Origin: Terramyces sp. JEL0728
Taxonomy: Eukaryota; Chytridiomycota; Chytridiomycetes; Rhizophydiales; Terramycetaceae
NCBI GenBank assembly: GCA_027603945.1
Contig: JADIIU010000059.1
Location: 1 to 64,000 of the forward strand
Reading direction: 5' to 3'
DNA length: 64,000 nt
The notes below the pieces were generated by a model. The model did not search any database, was not told where the DNA came from, and saw only the letters and a list, made by a program, of their open reading frames with translations. The position numbers and the translations under genes were made by a program. Positions 47,209 to 61,500 of the stretch are shown piece after piece. Position 1 is the stretch's first letter, and each line of letters begins with the position of its first letter.

Positions 47209-47621
47209 GCCTCCGAGATGACTGAAAATTTTTCAAAATTTTTCGATTTGAACAGCGATCACGCACAGAGCGGCCCATCCACTTTTTACGCCCCTGCATC
47301 CTTAGGATACCAAAACGGGACTAATGAAAAAACAAGGGCACTTGAGATAGTGTGATAAGCTCAGTTGAATCTATTATGCGAAACTTTGTATCGGCCGCAA
47401 ATGCTGTGGTAGACGTAATCTGTCCGTAAATCCAGTATTTGGATTGGATTCACAAAAACGCTCAATCTGGCCAAGTCGGACGTGGCCCAAGTCACACAAG
47501 CGTTGAACAAAAGTTCACGTTTGCAAAGATGTACGAGGACTGTTCCTTATCAAGTCATATCTGGCCAGAAGAAATACACACATAAATCAAGTATATTAAG
47601 ATATAATGCCGCTAGATCTTA
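47209..47621. other. Spacer upstream of the homeodomain gene
   Basis: A 413-bp gap between the homeodomain gene start and the PARN stop (both minus strand). No coding frame with recognisable content. A perfect 6-bp inverted repeat (AATCCA/TGGATT, 5-bp loop) lies at 47429-47445. Probably holds the promoter of the homeodomain gene and the PARN terminator. Confidence 0.4.
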
Positions 47622-49315
47622 CTAACTTATGATGCAGTTAGACCTCGTCTCAGTAACGCCTTCATTTTCAGATTCCTTGCGAGGTTTTTTCTTTGCTGGT
47701 TCAGTTTCCAAGTGATCTGCACTTCGTTTAGTCGAAATTTCATCCTGGTAAACTTCGAGTTTGAATTTGGAAGACTTTTTAGTCTTTCTGGAGCATATTT
47801 CCAGTGCTTTAGGTACTTTTGCCAAATCCTTGACAACTACCAAGCAGCTTTGATCATCGATCCATTTGACAGTCACAGAGCCCAGATCTTGCAGATTTTC
47901 TTGGATATCCTGAAACTTCCAAGCAATAGGGAAACCGGATAATTTAAAGACGTTTTTTGTTATTGCCTTTTCTGTAATTAGCTAAAAGAACCTTCTGGAC
48001 CTTCAATATTCACAAAAGGGATATTGGAATACATTAAATAGACTCTGTTGACAAACTTTGACAAGGATGCACTGTTCAAATCTAATTGCTGGCTCTTTTC
48101 AGATTTGAACGAACAAAACTTTAAAAAGCAATATCCAGTAATGTAGGCGTCATATCCGGCTTCATGCTGGCTGTCGGATTCCTGATACTTTGTGAATTCT
48201 CTTCCACAAGCTAGCGTTAATTAACAGCTTACTAATATAAGGGAATCGGTAAGAGCCTGCTCTGGCTGCATCGTATAGCTTTTCCAACGCGGTATTGCTT
48301 ACTGACCCATCCAGTTCGGTGGAGCAATGGGTAATGTATTTTGTGTCATAAATTTTCGGAAATTCTTGGTGCAAGGCTTTCTTGAAATCTTCATAAGCAG
48401 GAGGAAGTCTTTTGATAAAGTGGTGATATATATAGCAGATATCTAAAAACAAATTGTGGCCAACAATTGGAGCTTTCTTTTGGGCGATGGCGTCCACCAC
48501 TTTTCTAAATCCGACCAATACGTCTATTTCAGTCTAAATTAGCTCCAATTACTCTCTGGCTGGCCAATTTTGATTTTACATTGGCCAGGAATGAGTCTCG
48601 TTCTTCTACAGTTCTTTTTGAAATTTCAACACAAGTTCGCTTAGAGCTACATGCCAAAAATCCATTATAGCTGGATTAATAATAAATTACGCTCTTCCCA
48701 CTGCTTGATGAATCACCCTCTTATGTGCAGAAGATGGGGTTTTTATCGCAAAAATTTTATCGGTACCGTTCTGCATGAAATCATTAATGTTTAAGAGAGA
48801 TTCTTGAACATAATCATAGAGGTTATGATCTTTTTCTAGTGGTGCATCATAGTTGATCACATCCAGCTTTTCGAGAATTCTTTCCTCATCCTGTCTATTC
48901 AGGTAGGGCACACCTACATCAATAACAAAGAACCCTTTGTCCACTTTTGAATATCAAAGTTATTTTGCAATAGGAATTCCAAACATGATAATTGCACCTG
49001 AAAAGTCCGATCTAAACCAAATTGTTTGGATCCAGTTTTTGGAAATACATAGATATTGTATGGATGGCACACATACATGTTTTGCTTGTGATCATACTTG
49101 AAAATCCCAAGCCCGACCTGCATTGGAAGGAATTGCGAAGCTACAGTGGAGATTTTTTGATACCGCTCCTCGATGCTGTCCATCATATCATTCCTAACTG
49201 CATTTCCTAGCCCCAATCCTGAAAACTCTGTGTCAAACGAAATGAATTCGGCTTCTTCAATGTCTTGAAGTATGTGTGGCAGCAGCACTTCAAAATTGTC
49301 ACCTCGCACTTCCAT
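47622..49315 (-). CDS. PARN: Poly(A)-specific ribonuclease PARN
   Basis: DEDD-family 3' exonuclease that trims poly(A) tails and matures small RNAs. About 530 aa. Catalytic residues: Asp and Glu in FISFDTEFSG, Asp in GHNLFLDICY, Asp in EAGYDAYIT. Also EERYQKISTVASQFLPMQVG, GVPYLNRQDEER and KRVIHQAVG. An RRM-like region and a basic tail (KKKPRKES) follow. Introns: 48914-48933, 48671-48690, 48534-48552, 48211-48232, 47972-47991. Two introns begin GTTC rather than GTA. The R3H domain of animal PARN is not obvious. Confidence 0.94.
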
Positions 49316-49500
49316 TAAAACCAAAAAAAATTAAAAAGGAAAAAAAGATTGGGATAATTAAGCTTTGAATATCTAAAGTTCATCGAGTCATATTCATCAC
49401 GAAGTAGTGATGTCATCAACGCGAAATAACTTGAGGAGGAGTTAAAAAAGTTTACAACTCTCCCGCTTCAAATAGATGTTTGAAAAAATTAACCGTAGAT

Positions 49501-52500
49501 ATGTCTGAAGAAAAAAAGGGAGACAAGAAGGACGAAGAAGCCGTTGTCGTACCTGTCGACGCCAGAGTAATGTGGTTCGAAGACAAGGTATGCGCGGCCC
49601 TCAAAGTCAAATCGGATAAATTTAAGAAAATGACAGTGAATGGAGAATATGTGTATTTTAAGCTTGATGTTAGGGATATCATTTATCAATTCCTTGACAA
49701 GGAACCAAACACAATCCTATTCTATTTAAACCAAAAGGAAGAAATCGTTCCAGCAGTTAAATTTCCCTCTCAGATGAAGAGGAAAGCTATCTATTACCTC
49801 AAAAGAAGATTAGGCGCGCAGATAACTGAGAAACTCGAACAAGAGCTGATTTTGGGCGACCTGTCTGCAAATCCTTTAGAGTTTTTGTCGGCACTGCTCG
49901 AGGAAGTATATCTACCAATCCTCACCAATACAAAGAACTTGGAAAGCTGGCCAGAAGTAGTAGCAAGTGACGTCTTGAGACATTTTCATATGTTAAATGG
50001 TGCCGTATATGTGATTTCAGGAAAAGCCAAGGTAACTATCATCTAAGCTCAGGGTAAAACGATGCTACCCCTTCCACATGGTGCTAAACTCAACGCTGAG
50101 AACGATAAAAGCCTACTGCACACACTTGAAACCGCAGTCATTGACTGGACCCATCAAATCAAGGAAGTTATCAAGAGCAGCTCAGCAACTCCTTTAGAAG
50201 AAGGACTAAATCCTGGACCAATGGTTGAAATTGACTTTTGGACCGCAAAAGCCGCCAATTTAAAATCTATTCACCAACAGTTGACGGATCAAAAAATTCA
50301 AAAGATCTCGCAAGTACTGAAAGCAAGCAACAGTACCTATTACCCTGCCTTCCAACTGATCTTTGACGAGGTTGTATTTGGTAAATGCTGATTCATTTTA
50401 GCTTTGGAAGAAGCCAGTGATATCAGCACATTCTTGAAAGCTCTACGACCAAAGATCGAGTCAGTAGAAGGGGTAAACGAATTCATTGAATTGGCCCAGA
50501 TATTCCCAGGATTAATGAAAACCATATTATTGATCTGGAAATGTTCAAAGCACTACAATACACCTACTAGATTGGCTGTATTGCTACAAGAAATCGGCAA
50601 CGACATTATTGACGCAGCAAGAAACCACATCCAGCCTGCCGAGTTATTTACCAGTGAGCCAGAAGAAGCGGCCGAGAGATTACGTGTAGTTTTGAAAGTC
50701 TGCAATGCTTTTAAAGCTACCTACTTTGAATTTAAAGCACAAACTGCACACACTGCAAGACCATGGAACTTTGATTCAAAGCTAGTGTTTTCGCGGCTTG
50801 ACACTTTTTTGATCCGTGTTCAGCAAATCCTTGACCTGTTTGACACTATCATGGAATTTAACAGACTGGAAAAGATTGAAATTGGCGGCACCAAGGTAAT
50901 ATCAACATAACCCCAGGGCAAAATCCTCAGTTCTCAAGTTGCACAGATTTTTACCGAATTTACATCCGCTTTGCGACAATTCGCTGGGATCAAGTATGAT
51001 ATTTTGGATATTGCTTCTCCAGAGTTTACCGTTGACAACAGCAAATTCAAAGAACTCATCACAGACTTGGATAAACGCATCAGTACTATTTTGAATCAAG
51101 CATTTGATGACTGCTCGGGCTTGTACTCGTGCTTCAGACTGCTAGAATCATTTGGAGGCTTATTAAACCGCCCAAACATTATATGCGACTTTGAACAAAA
51201 GTATTTTGAACTCTTGCGTATCTATTCAAAAGATTTAGAAGACGTAAGCATCATCTTTGTTCGAAACAAAGAAAATTGCCCAATTCATTACAATATGGCA
51301 CCTGTAACTGGCGCCGTTGCATGGGTCCATGAATTGAAAGATCGAATTGGAAAAGCAATGGAAAAATTGAAAACCGTACTGCCTCTTTAATTGTAGCTGA
51401 ATCATTCTGTTATGCAATCGGAAGAAGCTGCTGTTGTCAAAACAAAATACAATGAAATTTATGCAGCGTTAGAATCGTATGAACAATCAATCTTTTCCAA
51501 ATGGAGTGCGTCTATTACCGACGAATCTGAGGCTAATTTACAAAAACCAATTTTGATTCGGGCTGGCGGTTTGCTCCAAGTCAATTTCGATCCAAAAGTT
51601 GTCGCACTTCTTCGAGAAGTCAAATATTTTGGAGCTCTTACTGTACAGCCCCCAGAAGCAGCTGTAGATATTTATTCTAAATCTGAAACTTTTAGAAAGT
51701 ACATCTTTTCCCTGGATAATATTTCAAACACTTACAATTCTATCATTAAAGGCGTGCTCGATGTCGAACGGCCTTTAATTCAAAGGAAAGTTGATGAAAT
51801 TGACTCTCAAATAGAAATTGGGATGACTCAGTTAAACTGGAAGTCTCCAGATATCGATAGCTATATCGATAAAATATCTTCTTCTGTAGGCAACCTTTCA
51901 TCTATTTTACAAGTCATGAAGAACAATCTCAATCAAATCAACAAAATGCTCAAGCAATGGTCTGCCAATCCTTTGATTGAGCGCAAAGATGGCAAAAAGC
52001 TTCTTAATCTGGATGAAAAGGAAGCAAAACTTGCTGCTGCTTCAGAAATTATCAAGAAAGACGGCCAATCCCTTCTTCAATTGGTATTGCAAACTCGAAC
52101 TACAGTGGAAGCCGAGGAAGAATCCGAGGCATGGCTAAACTACCGAGAATTTATTGACGGTATCGTAAAGAAGGGATTCCGCGCTGTCATCAAAACAAGT
52201 TTGGATTTCATCTATCAAAACATAGACAAAGAGAGAGTCAGCGATTTTGGTCCTCTTATTGAAGCAAAATTGGAGCTGGAGCACGAAACGCTTACTTTCA
52301 CGCCTTCCATGGATGAAGACGCTCCAGGATCCCTCAAGATGATAGTTGAAGATTTGATCGAGGACATTTTCACCGTGTCATCATTGATGCCTCGTGTTGC
52401 CCCTCTTGAAATCAAAGCAAAGGCAAAGCCAACAACCGCTGATTCTAACGACGAACACCATAAAGATGATAAAAATGATAAGGCAATGGAGGAATTCGCC

Positions 52501-55500
52501 AACTCTACCTATTTGGCCGAAATGCGCCAGGATGAGACATTGGATAATCTTCGCGTTGGTATTGTTGAAAGGGTTTCAGTCATTATTGAAAACTGCCTTC
52601 AGTTCAAAGAAGGATTTGATCAATACTCTTACTTGTGGACCGAAAACCGCCAACAGTATATGAAAACCTTTTTGGCTCCACCAAAGAATTTAGATGAACC
52701 TGAAAAGGAACCCGAAACGCAAGCACCAAGTGTTCAACTGGAGAAATTTGAATCCGAAATTCGTAAATTTGAAGCCATACACAAAACTGTAATGGCGTTT
52801 GATCCCGAAGTTGTATTTAATGGCTGGTTCAGAGTAGATGTTCGTCCATTTAAGCAAGCCCTTAATGTTACTGTCAAGAAATGGAGTTTCACTTTGACAA
52901 AATACCTATTCGATGATACCATAAGCACGTTGAATGAATTAAGCCAATTCACCAAGGAAAACAAAAATGGGCTGAATGTCAAAATTGATGAAGGAGACTA
53001 TGATGGGTTGATTGGCGCGATGGGGCTACTGCACGCAATTAAACATAGACAAAACGCAATCGACACAATGTTCGAGCCTCTTCGAAAAACTGTCAATCTT
53101 CTTCGTCAATTTGGTGTTGAGTTTGACGAAAGCATTCACAAGTTGCTAAACGATCTTCCAGAACAATGGTCCGATGTAAAGAAGCTTTCTGTTTCCATCA
53201 AAGATCAGGTAGCACCTCTGCAAGCAAAAGAAGTGGATGTTTTGCAGCAAAAGTGCAACAGATTTGACATGAAAAACCACAACTTCCGCGAAGAGTTTAG
53301 AAAAAAAGCGCCATTTAAATTTGAAATTGGCCCTGCAACCGCTTACACATTGATTGATACGAATCATTTTGATGTTGTGGCTATGGAAACCGAAGCAATT
53401 GCTTTGAAAAAGTCTTGCGAACTGTTTGAACTTGCAGTCCCAACTTACCGACAACTGTCCGACTGCAGAAGAGATATTAGTATGCTCAAATCCATTTGGG
53501 ACATTGTTGGTTTGGTAACATTCATGTTCGGCCAATGGAAAACGACACTGTGGACTGAAATTGACACAGATGCAATGGAAAATAGGTGCAGAGAACTGTC
53601 AAAAGAGCTACGAAAAATGGACAAGGAAATCAAAGGCTGGGATGTTTACACTGGTCTTGACCAAACTGTTAAAGATATGGTTACAAGTTTGCGAGCTGTT
53701 GGAGAGCTTAGAAGCAATGCAATTCGAGAACGTCATTGGAAGCAATTGATGAAAACCACTGGCGTTACCTTTGTTTTGACAAAAGACATGAAGTTCCAAG
53801 ATCTCTTGAGTCTCCAATTGCACAAATTTGAAGATGATGTAAAAGTTATTGTAGACAGGGCTACCAAAGAATTAGCCATGGAAAAGGTTTTGAACGATTT
53901 AGACAAAACTTGGTCTGCTATGGAATTTACGTATGAAGCGCACGAAGCAGCAAAGACTGTCCTACTGAGAAGCTCCGAAGAATTAATCGAAACCCTCGAA
54001 GATAACCAAGTAATGCTACAAACAATGATGACATCTAAATACGTCGCACACTTTGAAGAACAGATTACAAAATGGCAAATAGCATTGTCCACCGTCGACT
54101 CTGTAATTGTTTTGTGGTTAGAAGTTCAACAAACATGGTCGCACTTGGAAAATATTTTCATTGGTTCAGAAGACATTAGAGTGCAGCTGCCAGAAGACTC
54201 AAAGAGATTTGATGGAATCGATGCTGACTACAAGGTTTTGATGAAGGAGGCACAAAAAATACCAAACTGCGTCAAATGTTGTACCAGAGAAGGGCTGTAT
54301 GATCAACTAGAACATTTGCAAGGGCAACTTGCTCTCTGCGAAAAATCATTGGCTGAATATCTTGAAACCAAACGACTGGCATTCCCACGTTTCTATTTCG
54401 TATCCGCTTCTGATCTGTTGGATATTCTCGCAAAAGGAAACCAGCCGTTGGCTGTAGCCGAACATCTCCCAAAATTATTTGACAACATTGCTAGACTAGA
54501 GTTTTCAAAGAGTGCAAATGGAGAGCCAACTAAAAGCGCGATTGGTATGTATTCCCTGCAAGAAGAATATGTAGAGTTTAAAGATCCATGTGATTGTACC
54601 GGGGCTGTCGAAAATTGGTTGAACAGATTGATCAAATGCATGCGAGACACTTTGCGAAACCTACTAGGAGAATCTGTTGCATCATACGAAGAAAAACCAA
54701 GAGAGCAGTGGATTTTCGACTTCCCAGCTCAGATTGTACTTGCAGGGTCTCAAATTTGGTGGACCACCGAAGTCAATGCCGCATTTGCAAGATTGGAAGA
54801 AGGTTATGAAAACTCTTTGAAGGACTACTACAAGAAACAAGTCAATCAGCTAACTGCTCTTATTGGATTGATTCAAGGGGAACTGAAGAGAGGAGACCGT
54901 CAAATGATCATGTCTCTGTGTACTTTGGATGTTCACGCCAGAGATATGGTAACCAAACTAATTGTGGAAAAAGCTGAAAATTCGCAGTGTTTTACCTGGC
55001 AATCCCAGTTAAGATTGAGATGGGATGATGTACAAGAAAATGACTGCTTTATTAACATCTGTGATGCGGTTTTCCGTTACAACTACGAATACCTGGGAAA
55101 TACTCCACGTTTGGTCATTACTGCCCTCACCGACAGATGTTACATTACGCTTACACAGTCTCTTCACTTAATTATGGGTGGTGCTCCTGCTGGGCCTGCT
55201 GGAACCGGTAAGACTGAGACAGTAAAGGATTTGGGTAAAGCGTTGGCTATCATGGTTTACGTTTTCAATTGTTCAGAGCAAATGGATTATAAATCTATCG
55301 GAAACATCTTCAAAGGTCTCGCACAATCTGGTACCTGGGGCTGCTTCGACGAATTCAATAGAATTGCTGTCGAAGTGCTTTCGGTCGTAGCTACACAAGT
55401 AAAATCTATTCAAGATGCCCTCCGAGCGAAAAAGAAGAGATTTATCTTCCAAGGAGAGGAAATTGGTATAGTCCGTACTGTGGGTGAATGGATTACCATG

Positions 55501-58500
55501 AATCCAGGTAAAATGTGATTAAAAACTAGGTTATGCCGGCAGAACAGAATTGCCAGAAAACATCAAGGCACTATTCAGACCATGTTCCATGTGTGTGCCC
55601 AACTTGGAGTTAATCTGCGAAATTATGTTGATGGCCGAAGGATTCATAGAAGCAAGCTCCCTTGCAAGGAAATTCAACACCTTGTACAAACTAAATAGAG
55701 AATTGTTGTCCAAGCAAGATCATTATGACTGGGGTCTAAGGGCCATCAAATCTGTACTAGTCGTCGCAGGCAGTTTGAAACGCCAAGATCCAAACGTGCC
55801 AGAAGAACATGTCCTCATGAGAGCGCTTCGTGATTTCAACTTGCCAAAAATCGTTACGGACGACTTGCAAGTTTTCCACGGTCTAATTGGTGATCTGTTC
55901 CCAAAATGCGAAGTTGCAAGAAAAAGGGACGAAAAACTTGAAACAGAAATCAAAAAGGCTACAGTTGAAAGTGGACTTCAGGCTGAAGAAATATTTGTGC
56001 TAAAAGTTGTGCAGCTAGAGGAACTGCTTGCTGTCAGACATTGTGTATTCATTATTGGCAACAGCGGCACCGGCAAATCGCAAATTTGGAAGATCTTGTG
56101 CAAAACATATCAAAATATGGGCAGAAAATGTACTGCTTGGGATCTAAATCCAAAGGCAGTCAGCACTGATGACCTTTATGGCTGTATCAACCCGGCTACC
56201 AGAGAATGGAAGGACGGGCTTTTCTCCTCCATCTTAAGAGAAATGGCTAGCGCACAAGGCACAGACCCCAAGTGGATGATCCTTGACGGTGATATTGATC
56301 CAAACTGGATTGAAAGTTTGAACACGGTCATGGATGACAACAAGATGTTGACGCTTGCTTCTAACGAACGTATTCCAGTCAAACCGCACATGCGTTTGAT
56401 TTTCGAAATTGCAAACTTAAAATACGCTACACCAGCTACAGTTTCTAGAGCTGGTATACTATATTTAAATACCACCGATCTAGGATGGAACCCATACGTT
56501 CAATCTTGGCTAGAAAAGCGTGAAGATGCTGCTGAAAAGACCAATTTATCTGTTCTGTTTGACAGATATGTGAACCCATGCCTGGATGTTCTAAGATCTG
56601 GAAAGTTTAAAATGGCGTTTGTTGAAGAATTTTCAATGGTTATGGCGCTTTGTAATATCCTTGAAGGTTTGTTGACACCTCAAAATACTCCAAAAGGATG
56701 CGAAAAAGAGTGGTTTGAAATCTATTTTGTGTTCTCAGCTGTATGGGCATTTGGCGGATGCATCTACCAAGACCAGCTTGTCGATCACAGAAATGAATTC
56801 AGCAAATGGTGGAACAATGAATTTAAAGTAGTAAAATTCCCACCAAGCGGAACAATCTTTGACTACTATATCGAACAAGAAACCAAAAGATTTGTTCCTT
56901 GGACAGACAGAGTACCAGTTTTTGAATTTGACTCGGAGGTTCCACTTCAAGCAGTGCTAGTCCACACTCCTGAAACCACAAGATTAAGATACTTTATCGA
57001 TTTGCTTGCTGATAATGGAAAGCCTGTGTTGCTTATTGGTAGCGCAGGTGGTGGGAAAACCGTGTTAATGCAAGACAAGCTGAATTCATATGGTGACGAC
57101 AAGCTATGCATCAATGTTCCATTCAACTTCTATACAACTTCGACTTCGTTACAGCTTGTTCTTGAAAAACCACTTGAAAAGAAGGCCGGTAAGAACTATG
57201 GGCCGCCTGGCAATAGAAAAATTATTTACTTCTTGGATGATCTTAATATGCCCGAAGTCGACAAGTACGGTACTGCAAGTCCCCATACCCTTTTGAGACA
57301 GCATCTGGATTATCGCCATTGGTACGACAGACAAAAACTGACTCTCAAAGAAATCCACAACTGCCAATACGTCGCGTGTATGAATCCAACTGCTGGTTCC
57401 TTTGTAATAGATACAAGATTACAAAGACACTTTGCCTCATTCGTAGTCAATTTCCCAGGCGTTGACTCTTTGCAAAGCATTTACCTGCAAATATTGAACG
57501 GGCACTTGCGCTCCTTTACCCCTTCAGTCCAAAAGATAAGCGAACGAGTTGTTGCAGCAGCTCTTTCTTTGCACAAAAAAGTGACATCTACCTTCCTACC
57601 AACTGCAATCAAGTTCCATTATGTATTTAACTTGCGTGACCTCAGTAACATCTTCCAAGGAATCCTATTTTCATCCAAAGAAAAAATCAAGGACAATATC
57701 GAGTTTGTCCGATTATTACTTCACGAAAGTACGAGAACTTATGGGGACAAGTTGGTGGATGAAAGCGACCGTGTGATGTTGCTGAAAGTCCAAGAGGAAA
57801 TTATCAAGAAAAGCTTTGATGACATGGACCAGACAGCAATTAAACAAGAGCCAATTCTTTTCACCCACTTTTGCAACGGTATGGGCGAGCCAAAGTACGG
57901 TGCGGTGAAAGACTGGGTAGTTCTGAAAAAGCTTCTGGACGAAGCTCAAACGCAGTATGAAGAATCCAACGCTGCAATGGGACTGGTTCTATTCGAAGAT
58001 GCCATGAGCCACATTTGCAGAATCAACAGGATCTTAGAATCTCCAAGAGGAAATGCGCTACTAGTTGGGGTTGGTGGTAGCGGTAAACAATCACTTTCGA
58101 GAATGGCGGCCTTTATTTCGGGGATGGAGGTCTTCCAAATCACTTTAAAGAAAGGATATTCTGTTGCAGATTTGAAAGTAGATTTGGCAGCTCTATATGT
58201 AAAAACTGGCCAAAAAAAGCAGTCAATCATGTTCTTGTTGACCGACTCGCAGATTGCAGACGAGAAGTTCCTAGTTCTTATAAATGATTTGCTGGCGTCT
58301 GGCAACATCCCAGGTCTCTTCCCAGATGAAGATGTGGATAACATTATTTCATCAATGCGCGGGGAGGCAAAAACATTAGGTCTACAAGATACCCGAGAAA
58401 TATGTTGGGATATTTTCATTAGATTTGTCAGAAAGAACCTCAAAGTAGTATTGTGCTTTTCTCCTGTCGGAAATGCTCTGAGATCCCGATGCAGAAAGTT

Positions 58501-61500
58501 CCCAGCAATTGTCAATTGCACAATCATTGATTGGTTCCAAGAATGGCCCGAAGAAGCGCTGACTTCTGTTGCAAATCGATTTATAGCACCATTTGAACTA
58601 GTACCAGACAAGCTGAAGGTTCCAGTTACCAAGTTTATGTCTTTTGCGCATATTGGGGTAAATACAGTGTCCAAAAAGTACTTGGCAAATGAAAAACGGT
58701 ACAACTACACAACTCCAAAGTCATTCCTAGCGCTGATTTCAATCTATCAAGACATGCTCGAAAAGAAGGCTCTCGAGCTGACAAAGAGTATGGACCGTTT
58801 AGAAAACGGTTTGACCAAATTGCAGGCTACAGCAGGACAAGTAGATGACCTGAAGGCAAAGTTGGCAACTCAAGAAGTAGAATTGAAAGCAAAGAACGAA
58901 GAAGCCAATCTGTTGATTGAAAGAGTCGCGGTTGATACTGAAAGGGTCAACAAAGAGAAGGCGATTGCAGCAGGTGAAGAAATCAAAGTTGATTTGGTGA
59001 CCAAAGAAGTCGGAGAGAAACGTGCGTCTTGTGAAAAAGATTTGGCAGCTGCTGAACCTGCGTTGGCAGCCGCAGCGGCAGCGTTGAATACCCTCAACAA
59101 AGCCAACTTGACAGAATTAAAATCTTTTGGTTCCCCTTCAGATGAAGTCAAGAATGTCACAGCAGCTGTTATGGTTTTGCTCAGCCCTGCCGGTAAAATA
59201 GCAAAGGACAGAAGTTGGAAAGCGTCCAAGAATATGATGGCAAAAGTAGATTCTTTCTTGGATCAGCTGATCAACTTTGACAAAGAAAATATTGACGCAT
59301 CCAACTTGGAAGCAATCAAGCCATATTTAGCTGACCCTAACTTTAACGAAAACTTTATTAGGAGCAAATCTTCTGCTGCTGCGTCACTTTGTGCTTGGGT
59401 GGTCAACATTGTTATGTTCTATCACGTTTTCTGTGATGTAGAGCCAAAGAGAAAGTCTCTTGAAGCTGCAAACGCTGAATTAGCCTCCTCACAAGCGAGA
59501 CTTAAGGAAATTCAAGGCAAGATCACTGATTTAGACAACAATCTTGCAGATCTCAAGGCCAAGTTCGAGAAGGCTACGGCAGATAAGCTGCGTTGTGAAG
59601 AAGAAGCCCAAAGCACCCAAGTTACAATTGAATTGGCCAACAGACTAGTCAACGGATTGGCATCTGAAAAGGTTCGTTGGAGTGAAGCAGTAGCCAAATT
59701 CAAAGAACAAGAAAAAACGCTTGCTGGTGATGTTTTGCTATCGGCCGCATTCGTTTCGTATGTTGGCGGTTTCACCAAAAGATATAGAGAAGAAATGATT
59801 GAAAACTGGTTCAAGTATTTGAAAGATGAAAACAATCCATTTAAAATACCACTATCAGATAACCTGGACCCGCTTAATATTATGACAAATGCCGCGGAAA
59901 TTGCCAGATGGAATAATGAAGGTCTGCCTACAGACAGAGTATCCTTGGAAAATGCAACTATGGTAACCAGCTGTAAGCGATGGCCATTAATTATTGATCC
60001 TCAGCTACAAGGTGTTACCTGGATTAAAAATCGGGAAGGCAGCAAACTAAAGACTGTGAGACTTGGAGCAAAAGGATACTTGGATGCCATAGAAAAAGCA
60101 GTGTCGTCCGGCGATGTAGTTTTGATTGAAGATATCGCTGAATCGATCGATGCTGTGCTAAATCCTTTACTTGGCCGTGAAACTATCAAAAAGGGAAGAT
60201 ATATCAAAATGGGGGATAAGGAAGTAGAATATGATCCATCTTTCAGATTAATCTTGCAGACAAGATTGGCAAACCCCCACTATCCACCAGAAATTCAAGC
60301 ACAAACAACGCTGATCAATTTCACTGTGACATTGCTCGGTTTGGAGGATCAACTGCTTGCCGACGTTGTGAACATTGAAAGACCTGATTTGGAGAAAACC
60401 AAGGCTGAATTGACAAAGCAACAAAATGAATTCAAAATTAGATTACTGGAACTAGAAGATGCCTTGCTCTCTAGACTCTCTGCAGCCGAAGGAAATTTCC
60501 TTGGCGACACTGCCTTGGTTGAAAACTTGGAAATTACTAAAGTCACCGCAATTGATATTGAACAGAAAGTGGAAGAGGCAAAGAAAACTGAAAAGAAAAT
60601 CAACGAAACTAGAGAACTGTACCGACCTGTAGCTGCTAGATCTTCTCTTTTGTACTTTTTACTCAATGACTTGTGGCAGATCCACCCAATGTATCAATAC
60701 TCACTTAATGCATTCAAAGTAGTGTTTAAAAATGCAATCAACAGGGCAGAATCGTCTGAAGAATTGAAGGAAAGAGTGCGCAACCTAATCGACTCTATTA
60801 CCTACATGGTATTTGTATATACCACAAGAGGGCTGTTTGAAAGGGACAAGCTCATTTTCACTGCGCAGATGACCTTCCAAATCCTGCTTGCTGCGCAGGA
60901 CATTGACTTTGTTGAACTTGATTTCTTGCTGAGAGGTCCGCGTATGATTGGCGTGGTCAGCACATTGGATTGGCTATCTCAGGTTTCTTGGGGTATGATC
61001 AAATCGCTCTCAAATCTTGAAGTGTTTAGAACACTGGCATCCGACATTGAAGGCTCTTCGAAACAATGGAAAAAGTACTGTGAAAATGAGATTCCAGAAA
61101 ACGAAAAATTACCACAGGTATCTAAAAACTCACAATAGGAATGGAAAAACAAGAACCCTCTTCAAAAGATGTGTATTCTAAGATGTCTAAGACCCGACAG
61201 AATGACCTACGCAGTAAAGAACTTTATCGGACTAAAAATGGGAGACAGATACATTATGTCTGCTCGGGTGCCAATTGCGCAAAGTTTCTTGGAATCTGGC
61301 CCAGCTACGCCAATCTTCTTTATTTTGTCTCCTGGTGTAGACCCAGTCAAAGAAGTGGAACTGCTAGGTAAATCGCATGGTGTATCGGAAGACTTGGGCA
61401 ATTTCCACAACGTATCTCTTGGACAAGGACAGGAAGTTATTGCAGAACAAAAGCTAGAGATTGCATACAAGAATGGCGGATGGGTGATGCTGGAAAATAT